A stretch of 64,000 nt of DNA. Source: Asterias amurensis (taxonomy: Eukaryota; Echinodermata; Asteroidea; Forcipulatida; Asteriidae). A model generated the notes under the pieces. The model was not told where the DNA came from, made no database searches, and saw only the letters and a list, made by a program, of their open reading frames with translations. Both the position numbers and the translations under genes were made by a program. How positions within the stretch are numbered: position 1 is the first letter of the stretch; every line of letters begins with the position of its first letter. Shown here piece by piece: positions 25,351 to 38,029 of the stretch. Location of the stretch: contig NC_092655.1 in the NCBI RefSeq assembly GCF_032118995.1, forward strand, positions 9,539,917 to 9,603,916, read 5' to 3'.

Positions 25351-27190
25351 AAACATGTACAGAGCGGTTAACGGTCACAATTTATTATCATTTTCTCAAT
25401 GTGTATCTGGGTAAAGGTCGATACAAAATTGAAACAAAATGTCTTTCAGTTTGTTTAATTTCAAACTACCTGCACTCATTTCTCTTTTGAGATATTCCGG
25501 TTGAAAAAAACATCAGCACCCAAACCCTTATCCTCTCGAATTGGGCTAACCTGGACACGCATACTGAATGGTTGGAGTCGGTTTAGAATGAGAACTTTGA
25601 TGATTCTTCGACTAAGGAGAAGAAACTCTGCACACTTAGAATTGAACTTTTTTTTAGCACAGTTAGTTGAGGGTCTGTTCGATAAGAAATGCACAACGGG
25701 TTGTAGTACAGTTTGGCTTGTTTTATACACTGTAAAACCTGGGGTGTTGACACATGTATATAAATCGAAGAGAGAATAAAAATGTACACCTGGTGTTAAA
25801 ATGACACCAATGACTGCCGAAACAATTGCATTTGTGTTGTTTTAACACAATGTGATGTTTGTTTTGATTCTAGCTTCGGTATATATGTGACAACACCACA
25901 GTGTTTGCAGTGTACTCACTGTACACTTAGCGGTTCAGGTAATTGAATCTTCCCTATTCCTAGGTGTTTGTTCTTTAAAAACAAAAAACAAATATTTGAA
26001 GGTGTACTTTAGTCCACAAAACGTCTAAACATCCCGCTTAGCGTGGAATCTTTTTTCCTCCGGCCCACTTCATAAGTCATACAAAATAATCAGTGTTAAC
26101 AATAAAGTGTGCAACGTTCAGTGATTATGACTGCATTTCACTGCTTTAATTTGATCTGTTGTAACACTGAAAACCCTCATTCATCATTATGAACAGAGTG
26201 GCCTACTGCACCACAAACCAAACCGTCACTGTCTCAATGACTGACAATATTTCAACGTTCAGGGTTGAGACATACTTAGTGATCACTTGTCAAAACCGAC
26301 TAGATGTTGTGGTGTATTTTCATCTGCATCACAGTGTACACATGGGTTCGCAAGAAGCTTGTTTTATAAACGTCCTATCCCTCAAACAATTTCAACGAAG
26401 TGTTGAAGTAGTTCCCATGTCACTCATGATCAAATTCGATTGGTGTAAACACAATGTCCTTGCTAAAACAAGCATGGGCCAATATCCGAGTCCAATTAAC
26501 TCCAATAGTGAAAAGAAAGCAGGCTACAAGTACATCAAATCCACCAAAACAAACCGGCTGATTGAGTTTAAGTACAGTAAAGCCGTTCCATACATACAGG
26601 ATTGATGGGATGTGCCTTCTGTAGCATGCCGCTGTACTGTCGACAAGCGAACTATCCGTAATCCCAGAAATCTCATCGGCAGATCTGGGATTTGTCGCAA
26701 GGTCTCCCCACCCCAACACACACATACGGAATAAGCCATATTGGGGGGGGGGGGTCACGACGTAAAAACAATGGTTAAAGAGTCCGTAAATAATATGCAA
26801 AATGTTGACAAGTTTGGTTCAAACGGCTGTCAACTGAACAACGGTTTCACTTAGAAGTGAAAGAACTTTGGAATTGTTCTGTTCTTTCTTTCTTTATTAA
26901 TGTCCTTCCGTCTGGAAATTGGCATTGCACAATCTGCTCCCTTGTTTGCAACTTGACTTCAATAGATGCAATGCGGATGGAGCTTCGAGTGATCAAAGGC
27001 AACATTTCAATGATATGCATTATTGATTTATTATGATGGCTTTACGACGTCATCGGGTGTCACAACTGGAAATAAAAGGGTTTTGAAGTATATTATAAAC
27101 AAAATTCTCCTGATGGACAAAAGTGCTTGTCTATGTGCCATATTTTTGGCCGTCACACATTTCACAGTTTTCTGCACAATTAATGTTATG
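25351..27190. other. No gene recognised
   Basis: A plus-strand open frame at 26189-26605 (138 codons) shows no domain, signal peptide or repeat and is probably chance. A possible small palindromic element lies around 25728-25925 (CACTGTAAAACC, CACCTGGTGTTAAAATGACA, TTGCAGTGTAC). A G-run is at about 26744-26754. Confidence 0.45.
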
Positions 27191-27751
27191 ACCCTATTGC
27201 AGGGGCGTCAATTCGTCTTGAAAGATGGGGGGGGGGGGGGGGCATAACATTACGGCGTGGGGTCCGGGGCCCGCTTTATATAGGGGCCGGGAAAATTTGT
27301 ATCACCAACATCGTCAAGGGTTGTAGACAAGAACTTTTAGGGGAGGTGGGTGTGGCACATATTAAAGATGGGGCCTGGCACAAAGCCTTTTACGGCCTGG
27401 GGCCCGGATCCGCCTAAAGGCCGGGAAAAATTTTGCATTCTAGATGCTCTGTGGTGTAATCTTAGGCCAATAGAGGCATACAGAATTGAACAGAACATAA
27501 AGCCCTTTAAATGTGAGCAGCAGTAGAACCTTTTCGGTTAACAGCATCTTCAGGTGCGGAACTATTACGTTTAAGTTTCAAGGCCACGTCCCTGCCACTC
27601 TTTCAAGGGGGAGGTGCAAATCTGTCAACGATGGAGCACACGTGTGAGAAGCCTTTAGGGCGTGGGTGCGGGCCCGCTGCAGGGCCCGGGAAAATTTTGG
27701 ATTTTAAGAGTCAGTTCAGGTAAATAATTGACATAGTTGCTCACGGTCAAA

Positions 27752-28890
27752 ACATGATTTTTTTTAATACTTTGTGGATGGAAGGGCCTTGGGGTGCAAG
27801 TAAACAAAATTGCATTTTTAATTCTATATATAGCCCGTTGCCATGGTTACAGCTCATTTTGTTTTTTGGCCATTTTAGGCCGATTTTTAGGTCTGAAAAA
27901 CTGGTTTTTAGCTCATATTTACAACTCCACCCCACCAAAATGCAAAATTATTTCAAAAAACCTTTTATATCACTACAAAGTATCATCCTTGGCCTTCCTT
28001 GAGAAAAGAATTTATTGCTTTAAATATCACCCTTGTGCTATTTTTGCATCATGCATTACAGTATGTTTTTAGAACTTGCAAAAACGACATTTTTACCCTA
28101 TTTTTGGACCCCAAAATGTCAACTTGCCAGGGGTCTCAGAAAATTCTCATTTCGGCTGTGATTAGGGCAAACATTGGTCTTTCCATATCTGGTGTCAAAA
28201 ACTTGGGCAATTGTATTCTGTTGTGACAGTACTGCCTCAAAACTAGACTTTTTTCCCCAAAACGTGAAAATGCCTTTTTAAGGGTCTTTTCACATAATAT
28301 CGACATACGTGTCCACGGTAAAATAAAAGGAATATTTTTCTTATACTTTGTGGATGGAAGGGACTTGGGGTGCAAATAAACAGCATTTACATTTCAAATC
28401 ATAATATAACACGTTGCCATGGTAACAGTTCATTTGTGTTTAGGCCACTTTAGTCCAATTTTGGGGTCTGAAAAAAACTGTTTTTCAGTTATTATTTACA
28501 ACTACACCCCACCAAAAAACAAAAATATTTCATAAAACCTTTTCCATCACTACAAAGTATCATCCTTGGCTTTACTTGGGACAAGAAAATATTGCTATAA
28601 AATTCACCCTTTTGCTATTTTTAGAACATGCATTAAAATATGTTTTTAGAACTTGCAAAATCAACATTTTTACCATATTTTTGGCCCTCAAAATTTCATT
28701 TTTTCAGGGGTCTCAGAATATTTTCCTTTCGGTATTGATCAGGGCCAAAATTTGATTTTTATTTCTGGTAGAAAAACTTGGGCAAGTGTATCCTGATGTT
28801 AACAGTACTGTCTCAAAAATAGACTTTTTTCCCCAAACAGAAAAATGCATTTTGAATTGTCTTTTTTTCTTCATACTGAATTTCTAACAT
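27752..28890. repeat. Two tandem units of about 570 bp in the left arm
   Basis: Both units begin near TACTTTGTGGATGGAAGGG, then CGTTGCCATGGT, then ATCACTACAAAGTATCATCC, then a block GGGTCTCAGA, and end near GACTTTTTTCCCCAAA. They are diverged by perhaps 15-20 percent. The mirror pair occupies about 30720-31840. Confidence 0.85.
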
Positions 28891-29282
28891 TAAAAAGTAA
28901 TAATTCTATCAATCTTGTAGCTTTTCCTAAGCACTCTATAGGCTTAGTGGATTACCCAACAGTGATCAGGAACGATTGATGACCTTAATTTTACAATTTG
29001 CCCGGCCCAGCCCCAATCATATTTCTTGACATCGCATAAAACAATGTTTTGTGAATAGCGCCTCTTTTTGTTTAAGTGTTTCCTTTCAGTTGTATTGGTA
29101 TTTTCATGTCTTCTGGGTAGAAACACTGTGTTTATTGTATCCTGTTGTGACTGATCATGCCTTAAGTATAGTCATTTTTACAAAAACAATGCATGCTTGT
29201 TAAAAATCTGGCACTGTTTCCATGCCCTTTGAGTAATGAATACAAAGTTTGTATTTAAACATAATGGTATCCAACCAAACCA

Positions 29283-29425
29283 TAACCAATGCTTTGCCAC
29301 TGAGAGTTCTTGATTTGGCTACTTTACCTATTGAACAGGTATGATTCCCATCGCAAGTTGAGTGCGATGAGCATTCTTTACAAGCTGTGTTTAATACAGA
29401 GCCTACTCTCCTACGTCCCTGCCTG
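29283..29425 (-). pseudogene. Cys-rich coding-like fragment in the long-inverted-repeat element
   Basis: The minus strand reads a frame with KECSSHSTCDGNHTCS and SRTLSGKAL. The mirror arm (about 30205-30365, plus strand) keeps KECSSH, NHTC and RTLSGKA but has stops. Conservation of the same frame in both diverged arms hints at a captured or ancestral coding segment. I do not recognise the family. Confidence 0.3.
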
Positions 29426-29629
29426 CTACCAAATGTAAAACTTTTCATAGAGATAGAAATTATAAACAATGTAGTTTCTGTGCTTGAGGCAGATGGTTTG
29501 GAGCATCCAATCATGTCCAACACAAATGTCGGAAATTAAAAAGCCCGCTTAAATGTGTTGGAAAAGTTTGCCAAGATCTTATTAAAAACAATGATGCTAA
29601 CGATTTGCAAGACGAGCGTAAGAGATCAT

Positions 29630-29855
29630 TTAAAAGGAACACGTTGTCTGGGATCGGTTAAGTTGGTCTTTGAAATGCGTTTGTAACCGCTTGTTATAAA
29701 ATGCGTGGTTAGAAAGATGTTTTTGAGTGATACTTGTCTGGATCATTATGTTCTACTTTTAAAACATCTTTCTAATCATATGCATTTTGTAATAAACGTT
29801 TACAAACGCTTTTCAAAGACCAACTCGACCGATCCAAGGCAACGTGTTCCTTTAA
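29630..29855. mobile_element. Palindromic MITE C at the centre of the long inverted repeat
   Basis: Fold-back element of about 220 bp with arms of about 90 bp. The left arm is AAAGGAACACGTTG, GTTGGTCTTTGAAA, AACATCTTTCTAA in complementary form; the right ends CAACGTGTTCCTTTAA. TTAA is present at both boundaries. A shorter relative is at 34728-34853 and a truncated one at 50568-50690. Non-coding. Confidence 0.85.
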
Positions 29856-32092
29856 TGAAACAACACTGATAGAAGTTGTAAATACTTGCACCTGCTCAAC
29901 ATAAATAAGTAAGATGCATTTGCAGTGACAAAAGTTTATTCAGGCTAGTTTGATTATTTTTCCATTCACTATCTCTAGTTCATAATTAGCATATATGTCT
30001 CTGAGAACGATCAACAAAAAACATTGTCAAACATTACCTGCTGAACTCTTTTATTGTTTGTAACAGTACAACTGAAAGGAACCCCACCATGGTTGGGGGA
30101 ACTGCTTACAGAAGGCCAAAGCAGGTGAATGGCCATTTAGATACTTTGGACACAGTACTTGCTCACTTTTAGAGCCTCTTTGTTCTGAAAATGTTTAGTT
30201 TGGTAGCGGGCAGGGGACCAAGAAGACTGTTAAAAGGCCACGTATAGACAAGAATAGTAAAGAATGCTCATCGCACTACTTCTCTTCTTGCAATGTGAAT
30301 CATACCTGTACAACTAGGTAAAGTAGTCATGACAAAACAAGAACTCTCAGTGGCAAAGCATGGTTATAAACTTTTTATATGTTACAACAGGATACAATAA
30401 ACCAAAGTGTTTCTCCCCAACAGACATGCAAACCATAATGATAGCCCAATCACAGCCAAAAGGGAAATATTCTGAGAACCAATAATAAATTAAGACAGTA
30501 CAAACTTTCTTGATGTGCAAGGGAAATTACAAAATGTGACTTTCAAAAAAGAGGCGCTGTTCACAAAACTGTTTTATTTTTTTATGCAATGTCAAGAAAT
30601 ATGATTAACAAGTCTTGATCAATTGTTGGTAATGCACTAAGCCTACAGAGTGCTTATGAAAAGCTGCCAGATTGATGGAATTATTACTAACTTCTTAATG
30701 TTATAAATTCTCTATAAATTTTCTATTGCATTTCTCTATGTTTTCGGGGAAAAGGGTTTATTTTTGAGACAGTTCTGTTACATCAGGATACAATTGCCCG
30801 GGTTTTTCTTAAAAGAAATAAAAAGACAAGTTTTGGCCCTGATCAAAACCGAAAGGAAAATATTCTGAGACCCCTGCAAAAATGAAATTTTGAGGGCAAC
30901 AATTATAGTAAAAATCTACATGATTTTGCAAGTTCTAAAAACATACTCTAATGCACGATCTTAAAACACCACAAGGGTGATATTTATAGCAATAATTTTT
31001 ATGTCTCAAGTAAAGCCAAGGATGATAATTTGTAGTGATGGAAAAGGTTTTATGAAATATTTTTGTTTTTTGGTGGGGTGGAGTTGTAAATATTAACCTA
31101 AAAACAGTTTTTCAGACCCCCAAATCGGCCTAAAGTGGCCTAAAAACAAACAAACTGTTACCATGGCAACGTGTTATATTATGATTTGAAATGTAATTGC
31201 TGTATATTTGCACCCCAAGTCCCTACTATCCACAAAGTATAAGAAAAATATTCCTTTTTTTTTTATACCGTGGACACGTATGTCGATATTATGTGAAAAG
31301 ACCCTTAAAAAGGCATTTTCACGTTTAGGGGAAAAAAGTCTAGTTTTGAGGCAGTACTGTCACAACAGAATACAATTGCCCAAGTTTTTGACACCAGATA
31401 TGGAAAGACCAATGTTTGCCCTAATCACAGCCGAAATGAGAATTTTCTGAGACCCCTGGCAAGTTGACATTTTGGGGTCCAAAAATAGGGTAAAAATATC
31501 GATTTTGCAAGTTCTAAAAACATACTGTAATGCATGATGCAAAAATAGCACAAGGGTGATATTTAAAGCAATAAATTCTTTTCTCAAGGAAGGCCAAGGA
31601 TGATACTTTGTAGTGATATAAAAGGTTTTTTGAAAGAGTTTTGCATTTTGGTGGGGTGGAGTTGTAAATATGAGCTAAAAACCAGTTTTTCAGACCCCAA
31701 AATCGGCCAAAAATGGATAAAAAACAAAATGAGCCGTAACCATGGCAACGGGCTATATATAGAATTGAAAATGCAATTTTGTTAACTTGCACCCCAAGGC
31801 CCTTCCACCCACAAAGTATAAAAAAAAATTCATTTTTTGACCGTGAGCAACTATGGCAATTGTTTACCTGAACCGACTCTTAAATGCTCTGTGATGCAAT
31901 CTATGGCCGATTTTGCGGGGGACATTGATATAATGTCCTCATCCTTCAAAAAGTGGTGTCATCCTTTGCCCTCAGGATTAATGCCCTTGGTGGGACACAG
32001 GTTTGGTCTTATGCAGTGCGATACTTGGTCTTAATTATAAAGGTGGTCAAAAGATGGGGGGACATGTCCCCCCCCCCCTGATTGACGCCCAT

Positions 32093-33196
32093 GCCCTATT
32101 GCCATTTCATCAATCCAAACTGGAAGTTCAAGTTGACACAATACAGAAAATGTGGGTCAAAACGGGGATTATGTTCTCAGTGTATGACATCATCAGAGAG
32201 ATGTACACTTTCGACAAGTAGGTTTGGTGACCACATGATTATATGCAGACACCATTTAAAAGGCTACATTTTCACTTGTATATTGCCATCCTTACACTAG
32301 ACAAAATCGTGTATAACATTGCAGCTGATTACTTTATAATGCAGCAAAGAAAACAAGTGACGTCATCATGACTAACGAAGCACACTAATTTGAAGTGTTT
32401 TTTACTCTCTCCGGTAGAATCGCCAACAGAAAACACAGAACACATTATCTCCGTACACCTTGCATGCTCCTCAGGCTCAGTATAATCATCATGACTTTTA
32501 CGTTTCAACCTCCTCTGCAGAGATCATGGATCGGTTCAACAATAGACTTGATTTCAAGTCTGAGTCCGCGGTTATTCCTCTGCATCCGCCACGAAAAACG
32601 CCCCCACATATATAAGCTATCACGCGCCCCAAGTGGTTGTCGTAGACTATTTATAACGGAGGTAAAGTTAACAAGAGGGCGCTATTTCAGAGATTAATGT
32701 ATTGGCTATCTCGGGTAGACTGAACGCCATGATCGCACAATTTGAACCAAGTAGTAGTTCCACGAGGACAGGGTCTACCACCAAGAACCTGCCCTACTAA
32801 ACTTAGGAGACTGTTATGCTCTGAATATATTACTCTTGGCGGCCAAACTGCATCGGGAAAAAAGGGGAAATGAAGAACGAAGGCTGCCAGAACGCCGTCA
32901 TCACAACCTTTATCTAAACGAACGCATTCTTCCTCATCGAACACCATCCTGGAGGCATCCGAAGTATCACTGGCATTAAAGCTTGATTCAATTGTCACAC
33001 AAGAAAATATAACTGAACTGTGTCTACCCATGGTCTACCTTACCCTCAGCTTACACAGTGCTGATTGAAAGGTCGACTGACTACTCCTTGGTCTGCAGTA
33101 AAATGCAAATATCCTAAGCACTACTCCATTATACCACGCGAAAAGGGCATCTAAGCATCAGCACTGCCGAAACATCGACCACTCAGGCCCTTATAA
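32093..33196. other. No gene recognised; contains a dispersed repeat
   Basis: Holds a copy of a repeat (32539-32760) also found near 56795-56990. The other open frames (up to 114 codons on the minus strand at 32687-33031) have no domain I recognise. Confidence 0.45.
32539..32760. repeat. Dispersed repeat, copy 1
   Basis: Blocks GACTTGATTTCAAGTCTGAG, GCTATCACGC, ACGGAGGT, AAGAGGGCGCTATTT and TAATGTATTGGCTATC recur in the same order at about 56795-56990. No RNA polymerase III promoter boxes were convincing, so SINE status is open. Confidence 0.6.
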
Positions 33197-33576
33197 AGGC
33201 ACTGCAGTGCACTGGACACCCGTTGTTGTTGTCAAAGACTGATCTTCTCACTTAAAACAAAAAAAAATGTGTAAATTTGAACTCAACTGGTCGTCAAAGT
33301 TGCGAGAGAATAGTGTTGAAGAACAAAATAAATTCACAATGTGTGTGCTTTCAGAAAAGACACTTGAATTCAAGACCTAAGGTGAGGTATCGAATTGAAT
33401 TCAAATATTTTAGGGGTAAGTTACTTTTCTGAAAAACTACTTCCTTTCAGAGGGAGCCGTTTATCATGTTTTATACTATCAACAGCTCTCCATTGCTCGT
33501 TACTATTAAAGTAAGTTATTTTTATGCTCACGGTTGTTTTGAGAAGTTACAAATAGTAAGTGTAATTGGCCTTTAA
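33197..33576 (-). mobile_element. MITE A copy 4 (inverted, diverged)
   Basis: Order of blocks matches MITE A in reverse: CACTGGACACCCGTTG, AACTGGTCGTCAAAGTTGCG, AGAGGGAGCCGTTTATC, ATGTTTTATACTATCAAC, GCTCGTTACT. It has more substitutions than other copies. Confidence 0.75.
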
Positions 33577-34727
33577 ACAAGGGCCCATCCTTCAGCCTCC
33601 GCTTTAGAGACATACAAAATAATTGTATGTTCCGTATTACTATTTTGATATACATAGATTTTTGGTCAGAGATTGTACTAGTCAGTGAGCTTTGAGCTTT
33701 TGTCAACTACAAAGAGGGATATATGAAAACGCTTGCATGCAGTACATGAGAAAGGTCAGATGATGGTCAAAGCATCGGCTGACCGTCAGTGGCAACATTC
33801 AAGATCACGCCATAAGATTCATAGACCTTTATCACGCTGTCACCATGTTGGTCATGTTCTCTGTTTCCAATAACAGTAACGAATGCTAACATTCTTGGCG
33901 CAATCAAGGCATCAGATTATTGCTTTGTCCAGCCTCAGTTCGGTTACTTAAGTTGGATTGGATTAAAGTCAAGATGGCCACACAATGATAAAGGTCTATA
34001 GGCCGGTATTAGATGCATAATTGTGTCCGCCATGCAATACTGTCCACTCCAAGACACATTTGAATATGCAATCGTGTCCCGTGCTATACAAAACCGTCCA
34101 GTGCTGGCCCAGCCAAGATGAAAATTGTGTATGCAAGCCGCATGAATATTGACGACCCCATTAAACATTCTTCGCTCTGTTTAACTGCCGTCACTTCCAT
34201 CACTCGCTCAGAACATATAGCAAACGGACAATCTTATCATAATTCTTTAGGTTTCATGTTGATCAAGCCTGCCGAATAGAGCTAGAAATGAGAAATATTT
34301 ATAAAGCCGTCCAGCTTGTAAAAAATAACGAACGTACTTCGTGTCCCGTCGCGACCAAAGAGGGCGTCTAATTCACTGACCGTTGCACGGTGGCGGCAAC
34401 GATTGCAATATGCATCCCCATAATACGAGCAGCATCCGGGAGGACACGATCTCGTGTATGTCTTGCATAGAGGACACAATTGCACGCGACACCGGCGGAG
34501 CCATAGCCTTTCATCAAGGCGCAGACGGCGGCGGCGGCACCCCCCGGATTACACGAAACAGACCAGCGCGAGCGGCAAAGCTGCCTATAGCCGCTCACGC
34601 TGATCTTTTTTCGCGCGTCATTTCTGGGGTCGTGCTTGACATCTGGGGGTATCGCGTGCGCCTTGACTAAAGGCTAACAGATGATGGGAAGGGCAACACC
34701 GGAACTTTACTAACTTAAAAGCAGATA
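33577..34727. other. Mostly unannotated; ends in a GC-rich island
   Basis: Contains no supported gene. The GC-rich island at 34320-34680 is described separately. Confidence 0.45.
34320..34680. other. GC-rich island with several open frames
   Basis: An isolated CpG-containing stretch with a CGG-type microsatellite (GGCGGCGGCGG at about 34526). Minus-strand frames stay open over about 60-75 codons in all three phases. One is strikingly Cys-rich (LCPLCKTYTRSCPPGCC, then YCNRCRHR at about 34360-34480) but has no obvious ATG. It could be a small exon, a promoter CpG island or chance in GC-rich DNA. I make no functional call. Confidence 0.3.
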
Positions 34728-34853
34728 TTAAAAGGAACACGTTGCCTTGGATCGGCGGGCGAGTTGTTCTATAAAAAGCGTTTGATAGTTGTTACGGTTG
34801 CAAATGCTTTTCATAGACCAACTCATCTGATCCAAGGCAACGTGCTCATTTAA
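34728..34853. mobile_element. MITE C, short copy
   Basis: About 126 bp including TTAA at both ends. The left AAGGAACACGTTGCCTTGG and the right CCAAGGCAACGTGCTC are inverted copies. An internally deleted relative of the element at 29630-29855. Confidence 0.85.
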
Positions 34854-35218
34854 AATATAATAAAGTGACTACGACAACACGGCAAGTTCAATGCAAAATT
34901 ATTATGATATTTAATTAGTCATAATCTGACGTGTATATTACGAACTTATCTTGTGTAGCTCAGGAGGTATGATTTTGTTCCCTGATGTTCATGGTAAATG
35001 CATATTTGAAATATAGTTTTGAAACAGATTTAATTTACTTTGACACCGGGTGCCGTCATCATTGACGTTATAACTTTAAGGTATATCATGTGCCTCACGG
35101 TTATTACGCTTATAGATATATGTTGGAAGTTTCAAGAATCAGTGAACCTCGCTATAGTTCGCGAACATTTCCCAAGGAGGTGCCCGAACTTTTACAAACT
35201 GTAGATGTAACAATAGAC

Positions 35219-35580
35219 TAAGACCAGTCTCCTCACTTGGTGTATCTCAACATGATGCATAAAATAACAAACCTGTGAAAATTTAGCTCGATTGGTCATC
35301 GAAGTTGCGAGAAAATAATTAAAGAAAAAACACCCTTTTCACACGAAGTTGTGTGCATTCGGATGCTTGATTTCGTGACCTCAAATTCTAAATCTGAGGT
35401 CTCGAAATCAAATTCGATGAAAATTACTTCTTTCTCGAAATACGTCATTTCAGAGAGAGCCAATTCTCACACCATTTTATACTATCAACCTCTCCCATGT
35501 TCGTTACCAAGTAAGGTTTTATGCTAATAAATATTTTGACTAATTACCAATAGTGTCCACTGCTGTCCACTGCCTTTAAA
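35219..35580 (-). mobile_element. MITE A copy 5 (inverted)
   Basis: Begins inside the family at AGACCAGTCTCCTCACTTGG and runs to TTACCAATAGTGTCCACTGC, where the terminal 11 bp are duplicated (CTGTCCACTGC). The outer left end is missing. Confidence 0.85.
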
Positions 35581-36095
35581 AAGTGGAACAAAAACAAACA
35601 AACTTTGAGGCTTCACCCGAATTATACCAATAGGTTTCTGGGCGATGCCATAACACACAACAAGACACATTGTGATAACTATTGTCAGCACATCAGTTTT
35701 CCTTATTCTATCCAAAACAAGTATCTCTCGCTCCCTAATATATGGATGGAGGCATTTACTGGTTCTTATAATGCAGATACATTGCCGTATCGGGCCGTCA
35801 TACGTTCGATCGACAACTATTTGTGACCCTCTTCCTATTTTGATTCCATTTAACTCAAGACAGGGCGAGCTGCACAGTAATCAGATTCGTGTTATCATCG
35901 GGCCTCAGCGGGTACAAGATAACGTTTAGGTGACACCCAAAAACTTGTTATGTATGTTCGATTTTAGTGTTTACCTAATCACCAAATGTGTGAACACATT
36001 ATTTTGTTTATAAAATTCGTTGTCAAAGTTTCATCTTGTAAATCAAGTACCAACTAAATAATTGAATAATTAAGTAGTAAATAAGTAAATAACAA

Positions 36096-36425
36096 AACAC
36101 TTTCGGTAAACAGTATTGTCCAAACACTGCGTGCATCACAACTTATATATAAAATAACAAACCTGTGAAAATTTAGGCTCAATCAGTCCATCGGATTCGG
36201 GAGAAAATAATGGGAAAACCATTTCCGTACGTTTCGCCGTGTCATGACAGTAATTCTCGATATCGAGAATTGATAATTGTTTTAATGTTTTCTCAAAAAG
36301 TAAAGCATTTCATGGAATAATATTTCAAGAGAAGTCTTTCACCATTACCTCCTTTAAACCATGTAAGTTATTTGTTAATCTGTGAACTTTGTTTTTCCTT
36401 TCTGTTCCGAAAGTGTATAATGGCA
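36096..36425 (-). mobile_element. MITE B, second copy (inverted)
   Basis: Reverse-orientation relative of 7698-8057: ACACTTTCGGTAAACAG at one end and GTTCCGAAAGTGTATAATGGC at the other, with the same central TTCTCGATATCGAGAA palindrome at about 36251-36266. Confidence 0.85.
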
Positions 36426-38029
36426 AACAAATAAATAATTAAAAATGAATAATTTGTATACAAACCAATCAAAAAACATATGGAATTACACAGAAAATAG
36501 TTACTTATAAAAAACAATTACGATTAACCAATAATTAAGTTTTACTACCAAGCTAGAGAGTGAATAAACAAATACATTTGTAATTGGAGGTAGGCGAAAG
36601 CTTTTATATTTCATTTATAATATAACTCAACTTACTAACCACAGTGACAGTAGACCAATTGCGCTGCCAATGCTAACATGTGATCACGTGACCTATGGGT
36701 ATAGACAAAACACAGCTACACAGTAAAGACATGGGAAGACTCATACCGATGGACCACAATCGGCTGTATTTTCGATAAATACACTTTTAACTCAAAACAA
36801 AGCCCTTTTTATAAAGTTGAGTATTGTGGCATTAATTTAAATCACATTTACTGTTACATGGATCCAGTATTCTACCACAAGAGTATGGTTAGATTACCTT
36901 AAATTACCAAGGTTTGACAGCATGTGAACATTCTTGTAGAATTTCCTAGTTGGTGGAACTGTCTTCATGATTTCAAGAAAAAAAGCCTCGATTGAACAAA
37001 CAAATGCAACATTAACTATGTCTTTTTAACAAACGTTGATATGCAGTACCCTTGTTCTTGATGCGTGTAATACCCATCTCAGGTCACGTGACGTGACGTG
37101 CAATGATAGGCAAATCGATCTGTGTGCACCAGACACCATTGATTTAGCAACTTTTTTACCACACCTTAAAGTGCAGAAAATGACCATTGCTGTAAATGGC
37201 ACCCATACTGTACTGTTTCCACACTCTAACATGTGAAGTGCTACCGCCCCCCCCCCCCCAACCAACTTACCGCCAATCTACATAACCCTAGTGCTCATCT
37301 CGTCATACCCATCCGTTTTGTGAGTGACATTCTATGCATCAAGTAATTAGTGTGTGCAGTACCGCTGGAATGTGGCGGAAGATCTTTAAAAAAAACAGTG
37401 CCAGTGTCTTGTTAAAGTTTTATGGCTAAATTTTCGACAATTTATAATTTAAAAAAATACATTATAGATATGTAAACAACATCGAAGTCCTATAGTGCAC
37501 GTATCTACCAAACAAGGTACTCAAGGCGCTGAGTATATACAAACTTTCAGAAAGATAGGTTATTGCAGTGATGAATTCTCAGACCCAATATATATTTAAT
37601 TTGTTTTCGATTTTGGAAAGAATGAACATTTAATATGATGAAAAATATCAAAAACATTTAGATACCACAGATTTAGAACGGAAAACAAAACTTTGTTTGA
37701 ACAAAAACTGGTTTTGTTCGAACAAAGATTAGTTATCGACCATGCCCCTTCCAAAGCTCTGTATAAGACAAGGCAAAAACACATGCAAATGAAAAATGTT
37801 TGTCGTTAGGGAAGGTCGTTCGGTATTCAACTAGCAACTCAGGTGCACAAGGCATATAGGTAACACAAACAATGCTTGCCAAAACGTAACAAAAATAGAT
37901 CAACTATCCAGGTATAGTAGCAAACTACAGTACATAAGTAACGACGTCATCAACATTCTTGTGGACATTCAGCATCAACTTTGACTCACAATAAGACTTG
38001 TATCTCAAAGTATTGGTTGCACAATACCT
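36426..38029. other. No gene recognised; 3' flank of the transporter gene
   Basis: Lies downstream of the transporter stop codon on the minus strand and may hold its 3' untranslated region. A C-run is at about 37246-37258. No other feature is supported. Confidence 0.45.

Larger units (their letters stand above)
27191..32092. mobile_element. 4.9-kb long-inverted-repeat element
   Basis: The outer ends share GGGGCGTCAAT plus a G-run at the left and the complement (C-run, ATTGACGCCC) at the right. From about 27706-29470 the left arm is matched, with indels and substitutions, by the right arm at about 30170-31890. Examples are CAGTTCAGGTAAATAATTG at 27710 against CAATTGTTTACCTGAAC at about 31858, and CTTTGCCACTGAGAGTTCTT at about 29292 against the complement at about 30331. 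Each arm holds two tandem units of about 570 bp (about 27752-28320 and 28321-28890), so the unit is present four times. No transposase was found. Open frames on both strands are mirror images of each other. A separate palindromic MITE sits at the centre. Confidence 0.85.

Noticed and set aside
26189..26605. 138-codon plus-strand frame as a gene
   Set aside because: No domain, poor coding character, no splice or promoter support; consistent with a chance frame.
28136..31587. Pairs of matching frames (for example 28136-28375 and 31208-31450) as duplicated genes
   Set aside because: They are mirror images produced by the long inverted repeat; both strands are equally open and no domain is present.
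32395..33031. Frames of about 100 codons on both strands as genes
   Set aside because: Part lies in a dispersed repeat also present near 56800, and neither frame shows a domain or splice context.
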